From Listeria marthii FSL S4-120 (GTDB taxonomy: Bacteria > Bacillota > Bacilli > Lactobacillales > Listeriaceae), in NCBI GenBank assembly GCA_000183865.1, contig CM001047.1:1961614-1970134 (forward strand): a stretch of DNA of 8,521 nucleotides, written 5' to 3'. The translations under genes and the position numbers were made by a program. Under the pieces are notes generated by a model. That model made no database searches, was not told where the DNA came from, and worked only from the letters and a program-made list of their open reading frames with translations. Shown here piece by piece: positions 1 through 6,021 of the stretch (within the stretch, counting starts at the first letter, position 1; the number at the start of each line of letters is the position of its first letter).

Positions 1-610
1 GAAGCGGAAAAGCCATTCGAGAAGAAAAGACGAAAGATAGGATAGACGTTATAACAATCGCAATGACGCCTGAAATAATCAGCGTACTCATCGTTTTCTG
101 GTTCACTTTTAAAATATCGTGATACGACTGATACACGTAAACAACACCAGTTTCGCCATTCGCTAAGGTGAATTTCTGAGCTGATACTTCGACTGGCAAA
201 GAACCGTCACCTGTTTTAAAATTATATTTCATCGTGACGCTATTATCTTTATCTAATGCTTTGTCTAATGCTTTATCTTGAATTAATTTATTCGCTGATG
301 CCGTGGAAACAGTATCCGGTGATTGCGATTGATAGGTGCTTTTTCCATTTTGTGCAATAATTACGCCCATCGTATCATCCAACAAAATAAGCGCGGAATC
401 ATTTTTATTTTCTGCGGAAATCACTGCATCATTTTCTTTCATCACGGTAATAATGCTGGATGTTTTTTCTTCTAATTCTTTTGTAATTCGAGTGATATTA
501 TTTTTTTCATAAATCATCGCCACTAGAAACCCCGAAATAACTAAAATCCCAATTAATAACAGGATTATTGTACTCCAAATTTTCCCAACAATACTGTTCC
601 AAATCTTCAT
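1..610 (-). CDS. resE: ResE sensor histidine kinase, N-terminal part (3' end outside window)
   Basis: Membrane sensor kinase that would phosphorylate ResD in response to redox or respiratory state. The 203 visible codons start at ATG 610 and run off the left edge, so only the sensor half is present. Residues about 11-34 form a first membrane helix (WSTIILLLIGILVISGFLVA). Residues 35-172 form an extracytoplasmic domain, and about 173-195 form a second helix ending in SSRMAFPL, which looks like the beginning of a HAMP linker. The HAMP, PAS, dimerisation and ATPase regions expected in the family are beyond the window. The ribosome site GAGGTGAG lies 5 nt before the ATG. It follows resD by 97 nt that hold a terminator-like hairpin. 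The sensor domain contains a 12-bp tandem duplication. Identification rests on position after resD plus the topology; the kinase core itself cannot be seen. Confidence 0.88.
   Translation of the reverse strand, partial: MKIWNSIVGKIWSTIILLLIGILVISGFLVAMIYEKNNITRITKELEEKTSSIITVMKENDAVISAENKNDSALILLDDTMGVIIAQNGKSTYQSQSPDTVSTASANKLIQDKALDKALDKDNSVTMKYNFKTGDGSLPVEVSAQKFTLANGETGVVYVYQSYHDILKVNQKTMSTLIISGVIAIVITSILSFVFSSRMAFPL
252..275 (-). repeat. 12-bp in-frame tandem duplication in resE
   Basis: Two adjacent copies, tctaatgctttg (252-263) and tctaatgcttta (264-275), differ only at the last base. On the coding strand they give the four-residue unit ALDK twice (residues 114-121), followed by another DK-type pair, in the extracytoplasmic sensor domain. 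The duplication keeps frame and is a potential site of length variation by slippage. Confidence 0.85.
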
Positions 611-631
611 CTTTTCTCACCTCGGTTCCAA

Positions 632-695
632 TAAAAAATAACGAACAAAGCACGTGCGGCATAACACTTGCCGATTAAACGTCTTTGCCCGTTAT
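632..695 (-). terminator. Intercistronic intrinsic terminator or attenuator between resD and resE
   Basis: On the minus-strand transcript the left arm begins at 695 and the right arm ends at 638. The pairing is 6 bp (690-695 with 638-643), two G-U pairs (688-689 with 644-645), 5 bp (683-687 with 646-650), a one-base bulge (651), then 3 bp (680-682 with 652-654). Nested inside is a second hairpin, cggc (657-660) with gccg (670-673), around a 9-nt loop. The right arm runs straight into a U-tract from the A-run at 633-638. It starts 15 nt past the resD stop and ends before the resE ribosome site. The form is a classic Rho-independent terminator. Because resE lies downstream on the same strand with no obvious promoter after the hairpin, partial termination is the likely role. 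Confidence 0.75.
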
Positions 696-709
696 CTTAG
701 TCTGTTTTA

Positions 710-1426
710 TTAATCTTCGGGAATTTCAAATTTATATCCAAGACCCCAAACTGTTACAATCATTCTTGCAGCGTCTTCAGATACATCATGCAATTTTTCA
801 CGCAGTCGTTTGACGTGAGTGTCAATCGTTCTTAAATCACCAAAGAATTCATACCGCCACACTTCTTTTAAAAGTGACTCACGATCAAACACTTTATCCG
901 GGGATTTAGCTAAATAATACAGTAAATCATATTCTTTCGGTGTTAAACCGATTTCTTTTCCATCAACAATAACACGATGAGCTTCGTTATCAATTTTCAA
1001 GTGTGGGAAGGTAATAATATCTCCCGGTGTTCCGCCAGCCGATTCTTCTGAAGATTGTTTCGCACGACGAAGAACAGCCTTCACTCGTAGTACAACTTCT
1101 CTTGGGCTAAATGGTTTAACGATGTAATCATCTGCGCCCACTTCAAAGCCTTGTACACGGTTAGCTTCTTCTCCTTTTGCTGTTAACATGACAACAGGTG
1201 TCGATTTAAACTCCCTCAGTTCACGACAAACTTCAATGCCATCTTTGCCAGGCATCATTAAATCAAGTAGGATTACTTCATAATTGTTGTTTAGCGCCAT
1301 GCTCAATGCTTGATCACCATCACTAGCTTCTTCAATACGATAGTTCTCTCTTTCAAGATACATCTTAAGAAGACGGCGTATCCGGTCCTCATCATCCACA
1401 ACAAGCACTCTAACTTGTTCACTCAT
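710..1426 (-). CDS. resD: ResD response regulator (OmpR family)
   Basis: Response regulator of the ResDE two-component system, a transcription factor for respiration and anaerobic or redox-linked genes in Bacillus and reported to matter for sugar uptake and virulence control in Listeria. The 238 residues are full length. The receiver domain is at about 5-120, with acidic pocket D11/D12, phospho-acceptor D55 (in LLDLMMPG), T82 and K104 (in VKPF). After a linker (about 122-140), the OmpR/PhoB winged helix occupies about 140-235, with LTPKEYDLL, the recognition helix around RTIDTHVKRLREKL, and the wing ending VWGLGYKFE. ATG 1426 is preceded by AGGGGA about 10 nt away. It has a probable promoter in the 172-nt gap after rluB. 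In B. subtilis resABC lie directly upstream; here rluB is next and resABC are missing. All key residues are present, so it should be functional. Confidence 0.96.
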   Translation of the reverse strand: MSEQVRVLVVDDEDRIRRLLKMYLERENYRIEEASDGDQALSMALNNNYEVILLDLMMPGKDGIEVCRELREFKSTPVVMLTAKGEEANRVQGFEVGADDYIVKPFSPREVVLRVKAVLRRAKQSSEESAGGTPGDIITFPHLKIDNEAHRVIVDGKEIGLTPKEYDLLYYLAKSPDKVFDRESLLKEVWRYEFFGDLRTIDTHVKRLREKLHDVSEDAARMIVTVWGLGYKFEIPED

Positions 1427-1543
1427 AAGTACTCATCCCCTAACTCTCATTTACATAAAACGATCATTCAAATAAATGGAATCTTCCGTACCCACATACG
1501 AAAAAACCATACAATTGCCTATACCAAATTTCCTACGATTTAA

Positions 1544-1564
1544 ATTATACATGTTTTTCACAAA
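1544..1564 (-). promoter_or_regulatory. Putative resD -10 element with adjacent ResD-box-like motif
   Basis: The minus strand carries a perfect TATAAT (1544-1549) that would start transcription near 1537, giving a leader of about 110 nt before resD. No good -35 hexamer is found 16-18 nt upstream. Six bases upstream of the -10 sits TTTGTGAAA (1556-1564), which matches 8 of 9 positions of the ResD binding motif TTTGTGAAT that I recall from B. subtilis. A poor -35 next to an activator-like motif suggests an activated promoter, but the box at about -28 to -20 is closer than usual for an activator. The promoter call is moderate; the ResD link is inference. Confidence 0.45.
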
Positions 1565-1589
1565 ACACGCTATTAGAAAGTATGTTTTG
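1552..1589. repeat. Alternating TGTTTT/AAAACA/TGTTTT repeats between rluB and resD
   Basis: Three short arms lie in a row on the plus strand: TGTTTT (1552-1557), AAAACA (1562-1567, extended to CAAAACA from 1561) and TGTTTTG (1583-1589). The middle arm can pair with either neighbour. With the right arm it makes a 7-bp stem (1561-1567 with 1583-1589), extendable past one mismatch by 3 more pairs. With the left arm it makes a 6-bp stem with a 4-nt loop. The block begins 10 nt past the rluB stop and lies directly upstream of the putative resD -10. It could be a weak rluB terminator, an operator, or chance in AT-rich DNA. Confidence 0.4.
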
Positions 1590-1598
1590 GTCGAAAAG

Positions 1599-2333
1599 TC
1601 ATTTTTTATTTTTACCAAATCTAGCTTCTGTTTTTAATTGTTTTACTTCGTGATGGGACAATTCTCGTCTTTCTCCCGCGTTTAAACCGCGTAAATTCAA
1701 GAACGAGTATTCTTCTCTTGATAGTTTTTGCACTTCAAAACCAACTGCTTCAAACATTTTACGTACTTGGCGATTTCGACCTTCATGAATGGTGATTTCA
1801 ACAATTGCTTTATCTTTTGTTTTGTCAGAAGAACGCACTTTTACTTTTGCTGGCGCTGTTTTACGACCATCAATAACAACTCCGCGCTCTAATTGGCGAA
1901 TCACTTCTCGTTCAGGAATACCTTTAATACGAGCAATATATGTTTTGGAAACTTCATTTTTGGGGTGCATTAGCAAGTTCGCAAAATCCCCGTCATTGGT
2001 CATTAATAATAAACCAGATGTATCATAATCAAGTCGTCCTACTGGATACAGTCGTTCTGGAATATCGGCAAAGTAGTCGGCTACCGTTGTGCGTCCTTTA
2101 TCATCCGTTACAGCCGACACGGTTCCTCTTGGTTTGTAAAAAAGGAAATAGCGGTGTTCTTCTTTTGTTAGTTGGATTCCTTCTACTTCGATTCGTTCCG
2201 TACCACTAACTTTTACACCTAATTCTTTCACTACTTTCCCGTTCACTGTTACCTTACCTTCTTGAATAAGCTTTTCTGCTTTTCTTCTTGAAGTAATACC
2301 CGCATTTGCAATTACTTTTTGTAAACGTTCCAT
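1599..2333 (-). CDS. rluB: RluB-type 23S rRNA pseudouridine synthase
   Basis: Pseudouridine synthase of the RsuA/RluB/RluE/RluF family, converting a specific uridine in large-subunit rRNA to pseudouridine. An N-terminal S4 RNA-binding domain spans about 1-60 (MERLQKVIANAGITSRRKAE at the start). The catalytic domain follows from about 62, with the signature YPVGRLDYDTSGLLLMTNDG (residues 96-115) whose D102 is the catalytic aspartate. The family's second motif, EGRNRQVRKMF, is at 184-194. The length of 244 residues is normal. ATG 2333 is 2 nt after the scpB stop; its ribosome site AGGAGGAGG overlaps the codons for the last glutamates of scpB, so translation is probably coupled. The rluB assignment over rsuA rests on the scpA-scpB-rluB order, which is conserved in Firmicutes. 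No strong terminator follows it, so some read-through into resD is possible. Confidence 0.94.
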   Translation of the reverse strand: MERLQKVIANAGITSRRKAEKLIQEGKVTVNGKVVKELGVKVSGTERIEVEGIQLTKEEHRYFLFYKPRGTVSAVTDDKGRTTVADYFADIPERLYPVGRLDYDTSGLLLMTNDGDFANLLMHPKNEVSKTYIARIKGIPEREVIRQLERGVVIDGRKTAPAKVKVRSSDKTKDKAIVEITIHEGRNRQVRKMFEAVGFEVQKLSREEYSFLNLRGLNAGERRELSHHEVKQLKTEARFGKNKK

Positions 2334-2335
2334 TC

Positions 2336-2932
2336 TTATTCCTCCTCCTGTTCTTTACTTTGGTTAAACCGGTCAAAAAACAGGTCCATTTCATTCTGAT
2401 CTGGTTCATCTGCCGCTGGATCAGCAAGTTTCGGTAAATCCTCTAAAGAATTAAGTCCAAAAGCATCTAAAAACTCACTTGTCGTAACGTATAGTTTTGC
2501 TCGGCCAGCCCCGTCGACACGCCCTTTATCCGTTACGAGTCCTTTGGCAACAAGGGTTCTAATCGGACCATCTGTTTGAACACCGCGCACCTCATCGACT
2601 TCCATTCTTGTAACGGGTTGACGATACGCAATAATCGCTAATGTTTCTAGTGACGCTTGCGATAAAACGGTGTTGCTAGGAACTTCGACTAACTTACGTA
2701 AAAATTCCGCATGTGCTTTTTTGGTAGCTAATTGAAACGATCCAGCTAACTCTAATAAAATAAGCCCTCTGTCTGCATTCCCGTTATATCGTTCACTTAA
2801 AAGCTCTAATAAATTGAGCGCTTCAATATGCGTGATTTCCATGACTTCCGTTAATTGTTCCGTGGAAAGCCCGGCATCTCCCGCTGCAAAAAGCAAACTC
2901 TCTAATACGCCTAATTGTTCTTCTCTGTTCAC
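2336..2932 (-). CDS. scpB: ScpB, condensin (SMC-ScpAB) subunit
   Basis: Kite-type winged-helix subunit of the bacterial condensin; ScpB dimers bind the linker of ScpA and support SMC in chromosome compaction and origin segregation. The 198 residues contain the two winged-helix regions of the family: an N-terminal one (about 1-80) with LESLLFAAGDAGLSTEQL, and a second (about 90-165) with the typical ETLAIIAYRQPVTRMEVDEV and the KGLVTDKGRVDGAGRAKLY strand-wing region. The tail (about 170-198) is acidic and probably disordered, ending in several glutamates. The start is GTG at 2932: it overlaps the scpA stop as GTGA (4 nt), and AAAGGGGA lies about 9 nt upstream. The overlap implies coupled, balanced translation with ScpA, its direct partner. 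Confidence 0.95.
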   Translation of the reverse strand: MNREEQLGVLESLLFAAGDAGLSTEQLTEVMEITHIEALNLLELLSERYNGNADRGLILLELAGSFQLATKKAHAEFLRKLVEVPSNTVLSQASLETLAIIAYRQPVTRMEVDEVRGVQTDGPIRTLVAKGLVTDKGRVDGAGRAKLYVTTSEFLDAFGLNSLEDLPKLADPAADEPDQNEMDLFFDRFNQSKEQEEE

Positions 2933-3678
2933 GATAGTTCTTCCCCTTTACCTTGCACATATAAATCCGCAAAACTTTCCGATTGCTCTACTTCCACTAA
3001 TTTTCGTTTCATTAGTTCTAATAGTGCTAAAAACGTAACGACCAATTGTTCTTTCGTTTGTTCTTCAAATAGCTCGTCAAATCGTAAGCGGTGATTTACT
3101 TGTTGGTGTAATTTTCCTAACACAGAATCCATTCTTTCATCAATCGAAATTTCCTGTGTCGTAATTCGTGTATGAAGTGGTTTATTTAACTTTTTGCGTC
3201 GTAGCATTTTGTTAAAAGCGCTTAACATATCGTTTAACGACACATCTAGTTCGGCCACTTTTGTTCCATCATCGTATTCCGCTAAATCCATCGGCGGCTT
3301 ACTGAAATAAAAGCTTCGTTCGGCCTCTTTTTCTTTTAGTTCTTTGGCGGCTTCTTTAAAGCGTTTATATTCCATTAGCTTTTCAACTAAAGCGTCACGT
3401 GGATCTTCTTCCTCTTCTAGTGTATCATAGTCGATTTCTAGTTCCTGTTTTGGAAGGAGCATTTTACTTTTAATGGCTAGTAAAGTTGCTGCCATCACTA
3501 AATATTCACTAGCAACATCTAATTCCATTTCTTGCATTGTATGAACAAATTCCATATATTGGTCCGTAATTTCAGCCATTGGAATATCATAAATATCAAC
3601 TTCTAATTGTCCGATTAAATGAAGAAGTAAGTCAAGTGGCCCCTCAAATGCATCCACTTTAAAATTCATTTCTACCAT
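2929..3678 (-). CDS. scpA: ScpA, condensin kleisin subunit
   Basis: Kleisin of the SMC-ScpAB complex, bridging the SMC heads on the nucleoid. The 249 residues show the N-terminal SMC-neck-binding helical domain with the family hallmark FEGPLDLLLHLIGQLEVDIYD (about 9-29) and LDVASEYLVMAATLLAIKSKMLLPK (about 54-78). An acidic, charged linker that would hold ScpB follows (about 80-130), then a C-terminal winged helix for the SMC cap (about 175-240, with LVVTFLALLELMKRKLVEVEQ). ATG 3678 has a modest ribosome site (GGGCGGGA); a second ATG three codons in lacks one, so the upstream start is preferred. It follows lysA by 15 nt and overlaps scpB by 4 nt. In B. subtilis lysA and scpA are separated by several genes, so this fusion of transcription units is lineage-specific. 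Confidence 0.95.
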   Translation of the reverse strand: MVEMNFKVDAFEGPLDLLLHLIGQLEVDIYDIPMAEITDQYMEFVHTMQEMELDVASEYLVMAATLLAIKSKMLLPKQELEIDYDTLEEEEDPRDALVEKLMEYKRFKEAAKELKEKEAERSFYFSKPPMDLAEYDDGTKVAELDVSLNDMLSAFNKMLRRKKLNKPLHTRITTQEISIDERMDSVLGKLHQQVNHRLRFDELFEEQTKEQLVVTFLALLELMKRKLVEVEQSESFADLYVQGKGEELS

Positions 3679-3693
3679 ATCTGTCCCGCCCTA

Positions 3694-5004
3694 CTATAAT
3701 GAAAGATCATTTTGCACTAAATTTTCATAGGTTTCGCGGGCAACGACTAATTTATCGATTCCGTTTTCCACAAAAACTACTGGTGGTCTTGGGATACGAT
3801 TATAATTACTTGCCATCGCATAACCATAAGCACCTGTACAAAAGACTGCTAACACTTCGCCGGCATTTGATTTCGGTAGTGGTAGATCCCAAATTAGCAT
3901 ATCCCCAGACTCGCAACATTTTCCAGCGATAGCCACAGTTTCTTCTGCAACTTTTTCTGGGTTGGCTGCAAGAACAGCATCGTAATGTGCATCATAAAGC
4001 GCTGGACGAATATTGTCTGACATACCGCCATCTACTGCAAGGTAATTCCGAATCCCCGGAACTTCTTTGCGTGATCCCACTTTGTAAAGCGTTGTACCAG
4101 CTTCACCAACAAGTGAACGACCAGGTTCAATCCAGATTTCTGGAATAGCGATATCATTACTATCAGCCACATCACGTACTTCATCCATAATTTGGCGCAC
4201 ATATTCACTTGGTTCCAGTGGCTCATCTTCGGCTGTGTAACGAACACCGAATCCGCCACCAAGATTAAGCACTTTTGAATCAAAGCCAAGCGTCCCGTGC
4301 CATTCAACTAATTTATCCATAATTCGACGAGCCGCTAATTTAAAACCAGTCGTTTCAAAAATTTGCGAACCGATATGGCAGTGTAGCCCGATTAAATCAA
4401 AAGATGCACTTGCATGAAGTACTTGTTTGATTGCTTTTTCAGCCTGCCCATTAGTAAGACCAAAGCCAAATTTTGAATCATCTTGTCCTGTTAAAATATA
4501 ATCATGTGTATGGGCTTCAATCCCCGGTGTCACACGAATTAACACAGAAGCTTTTTCATTTCGTTCTATTAATATATCTTCTAATAAACTAATTTCATAA
4601 TAATTATCAATAACAAAACAGCCGATACCGTAATCAAGCGCCATATGTATTTCTTCTGCACTTTTATTATTTCCGTGAAAATGAATTCTTTCAGGAGGAA
4701 AATTCGCTTTAATCGCAGTATAAAGTTCCCCACCCGAAACAACATCGAGTGACAAACCTTCTTCAGCCATCAGTTGGTAAATCGCTACAGCAGAAAATGC
4801 TTTACTCGCATAAGCCACTTGCGCTTTTACACCTAACTCTTCAAAAGTTTTCTTAAATCCTCTTGCTCGGTCACGGATTAGCGCTACATCATAAACGTAA
4901 AGTGGCGTACCATATTTTTCAGTAAGCTTTAAAGTGTCCACCCCTCCAATTTCGAGATGTCCTTCTGCATTTACATTCATTGTTCCAAGCCGTTCAAACG
5001 TCAC
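3694..5004 (-). CDS. lysA: Diaminopimelate decarboxylase
   Basis: Cytosolic PLP enzyme catalysing the last step of lysine synthesis, meso-2,6-diaminopimelate to L-lysine plus CO2, thereby drawing on a peptidoglycan precursor. The 436-residue protein has the fold-III alanine-racemase-like barrel: PLP lysine K68 in YASKAF, HIGSQ at 210-214, the glycine loop NLGGGFG (247-253) and EPGRSLVG (293-300). The C-terminal beta domain has CESGD (364-368, with the cysteine contributed across the dimer) and GAYGYAM (391-397). All expected catalytic residues are present. The start is GTG at 5004, supported by AAAGGTGGG six nt upstream; an ATG eight codons downstream lacks a ribosome site. It is the first gene of lysA-scpA-scpB-rluB and ends in TAG. 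The roughly 40-nt leader is too short for a lysine riboswitch. Confidence 0.97.
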   Translation of the reverse strand: MTFERLGTMNVNAEGHLEIGGVDTLKLTEKYGTPLYVYDVALIRDRARGFKKTFEELGVKAQVAYASKAFSAVAIYQLMAEEGLSLDVVSGGELYTAIKANFPPERIHFHGNNKSAEEIHMALDYGIGCFVIDNYYEISLLEDILIERNEKASVLIRVTPGIEAHTHDYILTGQDDSKFGFGLTNGQAEKAIKQVLHASASFDLIGLHCHIGSQIFETTGFKLAARRIMDKLVEWHGTLGFDSKVLNLGGGFGVRYTAEDEPLEPSEYVRQIMDEVRDVADSNDIAIPEIWIEPGRSLVGEAGTTLYKVGSRKEVPGIRNYLAVDGGMSDNIRPALYDAHYDAVLAANPEKVAEETVAIAGKCCESGDMLIWDLPLPKSNAGEVLAVFCTGAYGYAMASNYNRIPRPPVVFVENGIDKLVVARETYENLVQNDLSL

Positions 5005-5010
5005 GCCAAT

Positions 5011-5019
5011 CCCACCTTT
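5011..5019 (-). promoter_or_regulatory. Ribosome binding site fixing the lysA GTG start
   Basis: AAAGGTGGG on the minus strand lies 6 nt before GTG 5004. No comparable purine-rich site precedes the first in-frame ATG (codon 9), so the GTG is the preferred start, extending the protein by eight residues. Confidence 0.75.
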
Positions 5020-5048
5020 ACATTATAGATTTTTAAAAGTTCTTTTAT

Positions 5049-5078
5049 ATAGTAGCACACTAAGAAGCCGAGCGACAA
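5049..5078 (-). promoter_or_regulatory. Probable sigma-A promoter of lysA-scpAB-rluB
   Basis: On the minus strand TTGTCG (5073-5078) is separated by 18 nt from TACTAT (5049-5054), which carries the extended -10 bases TG one base upstream. Transcription would begin near 5042, giving a leader of about 38 nt. A closer TATAAT at 5022-5027 would start transcripts inside the ribosome site and is therefore less likely. Confidence 0.6.
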
Positions 5079-5107
5079 TAACTATCTGAAAATAATATCA
5101 AATACGT

Positions 5108-5167
5108 AAAAAACTCAGCCCAAATCGATTATCTTCTTGCTTCAGAAAATAATAAATTTGGGCTGAG
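5108..5167 (-). terminator. Intrinsic terminator of xerD-deoB-pnp
   Basis: A perfect 12-bp inverted repeat, ctcagcccaaat (5114-5125) with atttgggctgag (5156-5167), is followed on the minus-strand transcript by six U residues (A-run 5108-5113). The 30-nt loop can fold further: 5129-5137 pairs with 5144-5152 except for one mismatch, leaving a 6-nt loop and a 3x3 internal loop. It begins 17 nt after the pnp stop. The long, two-tier shape is larger than needed for termination. Confidence 0.88.
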
Positions 5168-5184
5168 ATTAGCTACCAATTATT

Positions 5185-6003
5185 TTAAGAAATTTTAGCA
5201 ACAATTGCTTTTACATATTGTAAAAACGTGCTGCGAACTTGATCCGTTGTTTCGATAACTTCTGTATGAGAAAGTGGTTGGTCCAGAATTCCGGCCGCCA
5301 TATTCGTAATACAAGAAATACCTAGTACTCGTAATCCAGCATGGTTAGCAATGATTACTTCTGGTACAGTGGACATTCCAACTGCATCTGCTCCAAGCGT
5401 ACGCATCATTTGGATTTCAGCAGGTGTTTCATAAGTTGGACCGCTGAAACCAGCATAAACACCTTCGCGAATCGTTAAATTAAGCTCTTGCGCAATAAGT
5501 CTCGCATCGACACGTAAAGCTAAATTATACGCTTCTGACATATCTGGGAAACGTGGGCCAAAATGTTCGTCATTTGGTCCGATAAGCGGGTTCGTTCCTG
5601 TAAAGTTAATATGATCAGAAATCAACATTAAGTCTCCAGCAGAGTATAATTCGTTTACACCACCAGCCGCATTCGTTACGACAAGTACTTCTACACCTAA
5701 TTCTTTCATTACACGAACTGGGAAAGTAACATCTTGCATCGAATAGCCTTCGTAAAAGTGGAAACGACCTTGCATTGCAACAACTTCTTTATTTTCTAAC
5801 TCACCAAAAACAAATTGTCCAGCATGTCCTTCTACTGTAGAAACAGGAAAATGTGGGATTTCGCTATAAGAAAGTTTCGTTGGGTTATTTACTTCGTCTG
5901 CAAGCACACCTAAACCTGATCCAAGAATCAAACCAATTGTTGGTGTTCCAGCATAACTTTCTCTAATTTTTGCAACTGCTTCATTTACTTTTTCTAAACT
6001 CAT
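5185..6003 (-). CDS. pnp: Purine nucleoside phosphorylase, trimeric (low-mass) class
   Basis: Reversible phosphorolysis of purine ribo- and deoxyribonucleosides (expected preference for inosine and guanosine) to the free base and (deoxy)ribose-1-phosphate; orthologue of B. subtilis PupG. The 272 residues carry the class II NP motifs: phosphate loop GSGLG (28-32, S29), H60, GRFHFYEGY (79-87, with R80, H82 and Y84), TNAAGGV (110-116), GPTYETPAE (188-196, purine-contacting E192), MST (210-212) and ITNMAAG with N234, the residue that favours 6-oxopurines. By position these correspond to the active-site set of human PNP. GGGAGG precedes the ATG by about 8 nt. It lies 18 nt after deoB, whose enzyme takes its sugar-phosphate product, and is followed by a strong terminator. 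In B. subtilis dacF and the spoIIA genes come next; here they are absent. Confidence 0.96.
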   Translation of the reverse strand: MSLEKVNEAVAKIRESYAGTPTIGLILGSGLGVLADEVNNPTKLSYSEIPHFPVSTVEGHAGQFVFGELENKEVVAMQGRFHFYEGYSMQDVTFPVRVMKELGVEVLVVTNAAGGVNELYSAGDLMLISDHINFTGTNPLIGPNDEHFGPRFPDMSEAYNLALRVDARLIAQELNLTIREGVYAGFSGPTYETPAEIQMMRTLGADAVGMSTVPEVIIANHAGLRVLGISCITNMAAGILDQPLSHTEVIETTDQVRSTFLQYVKAIVAKIS

Positions 6004-6021
6004 TTTTGTTCCTCCCTTTTC

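Noticed and set aside
3210..3227. Palindrome TGTTAA-N6-TTAACA with an AAGCGC centre, resembling an operator or cre site.
   Set aside because: It lies inside scpA coding sequence; its half-site spacing does not fit the cre consensus, and the codons are ordinary for the protein.
4032..4307. Alternative 91-codon minus-strand frame inside lysA, and the plus-strand frames across the window (for example 1310-1543, 1940-2209, 7037-7273).
   Set aside because: All overlap well-supported genes, have no family resemblance or good ribosome site, and are shadow frames.
5022..5027. TATAAT close to lysA as the lysA promoter.
   Set aside because: The start would fall within the ribosome site; the extended -10 promoter at 5049-5078 fits better.
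5005..5048. Lysine riboswitch upstream of lysA.
   Set aside because: The leader is about 38 nt with no L-box structure, far shorter than the known aptamer.
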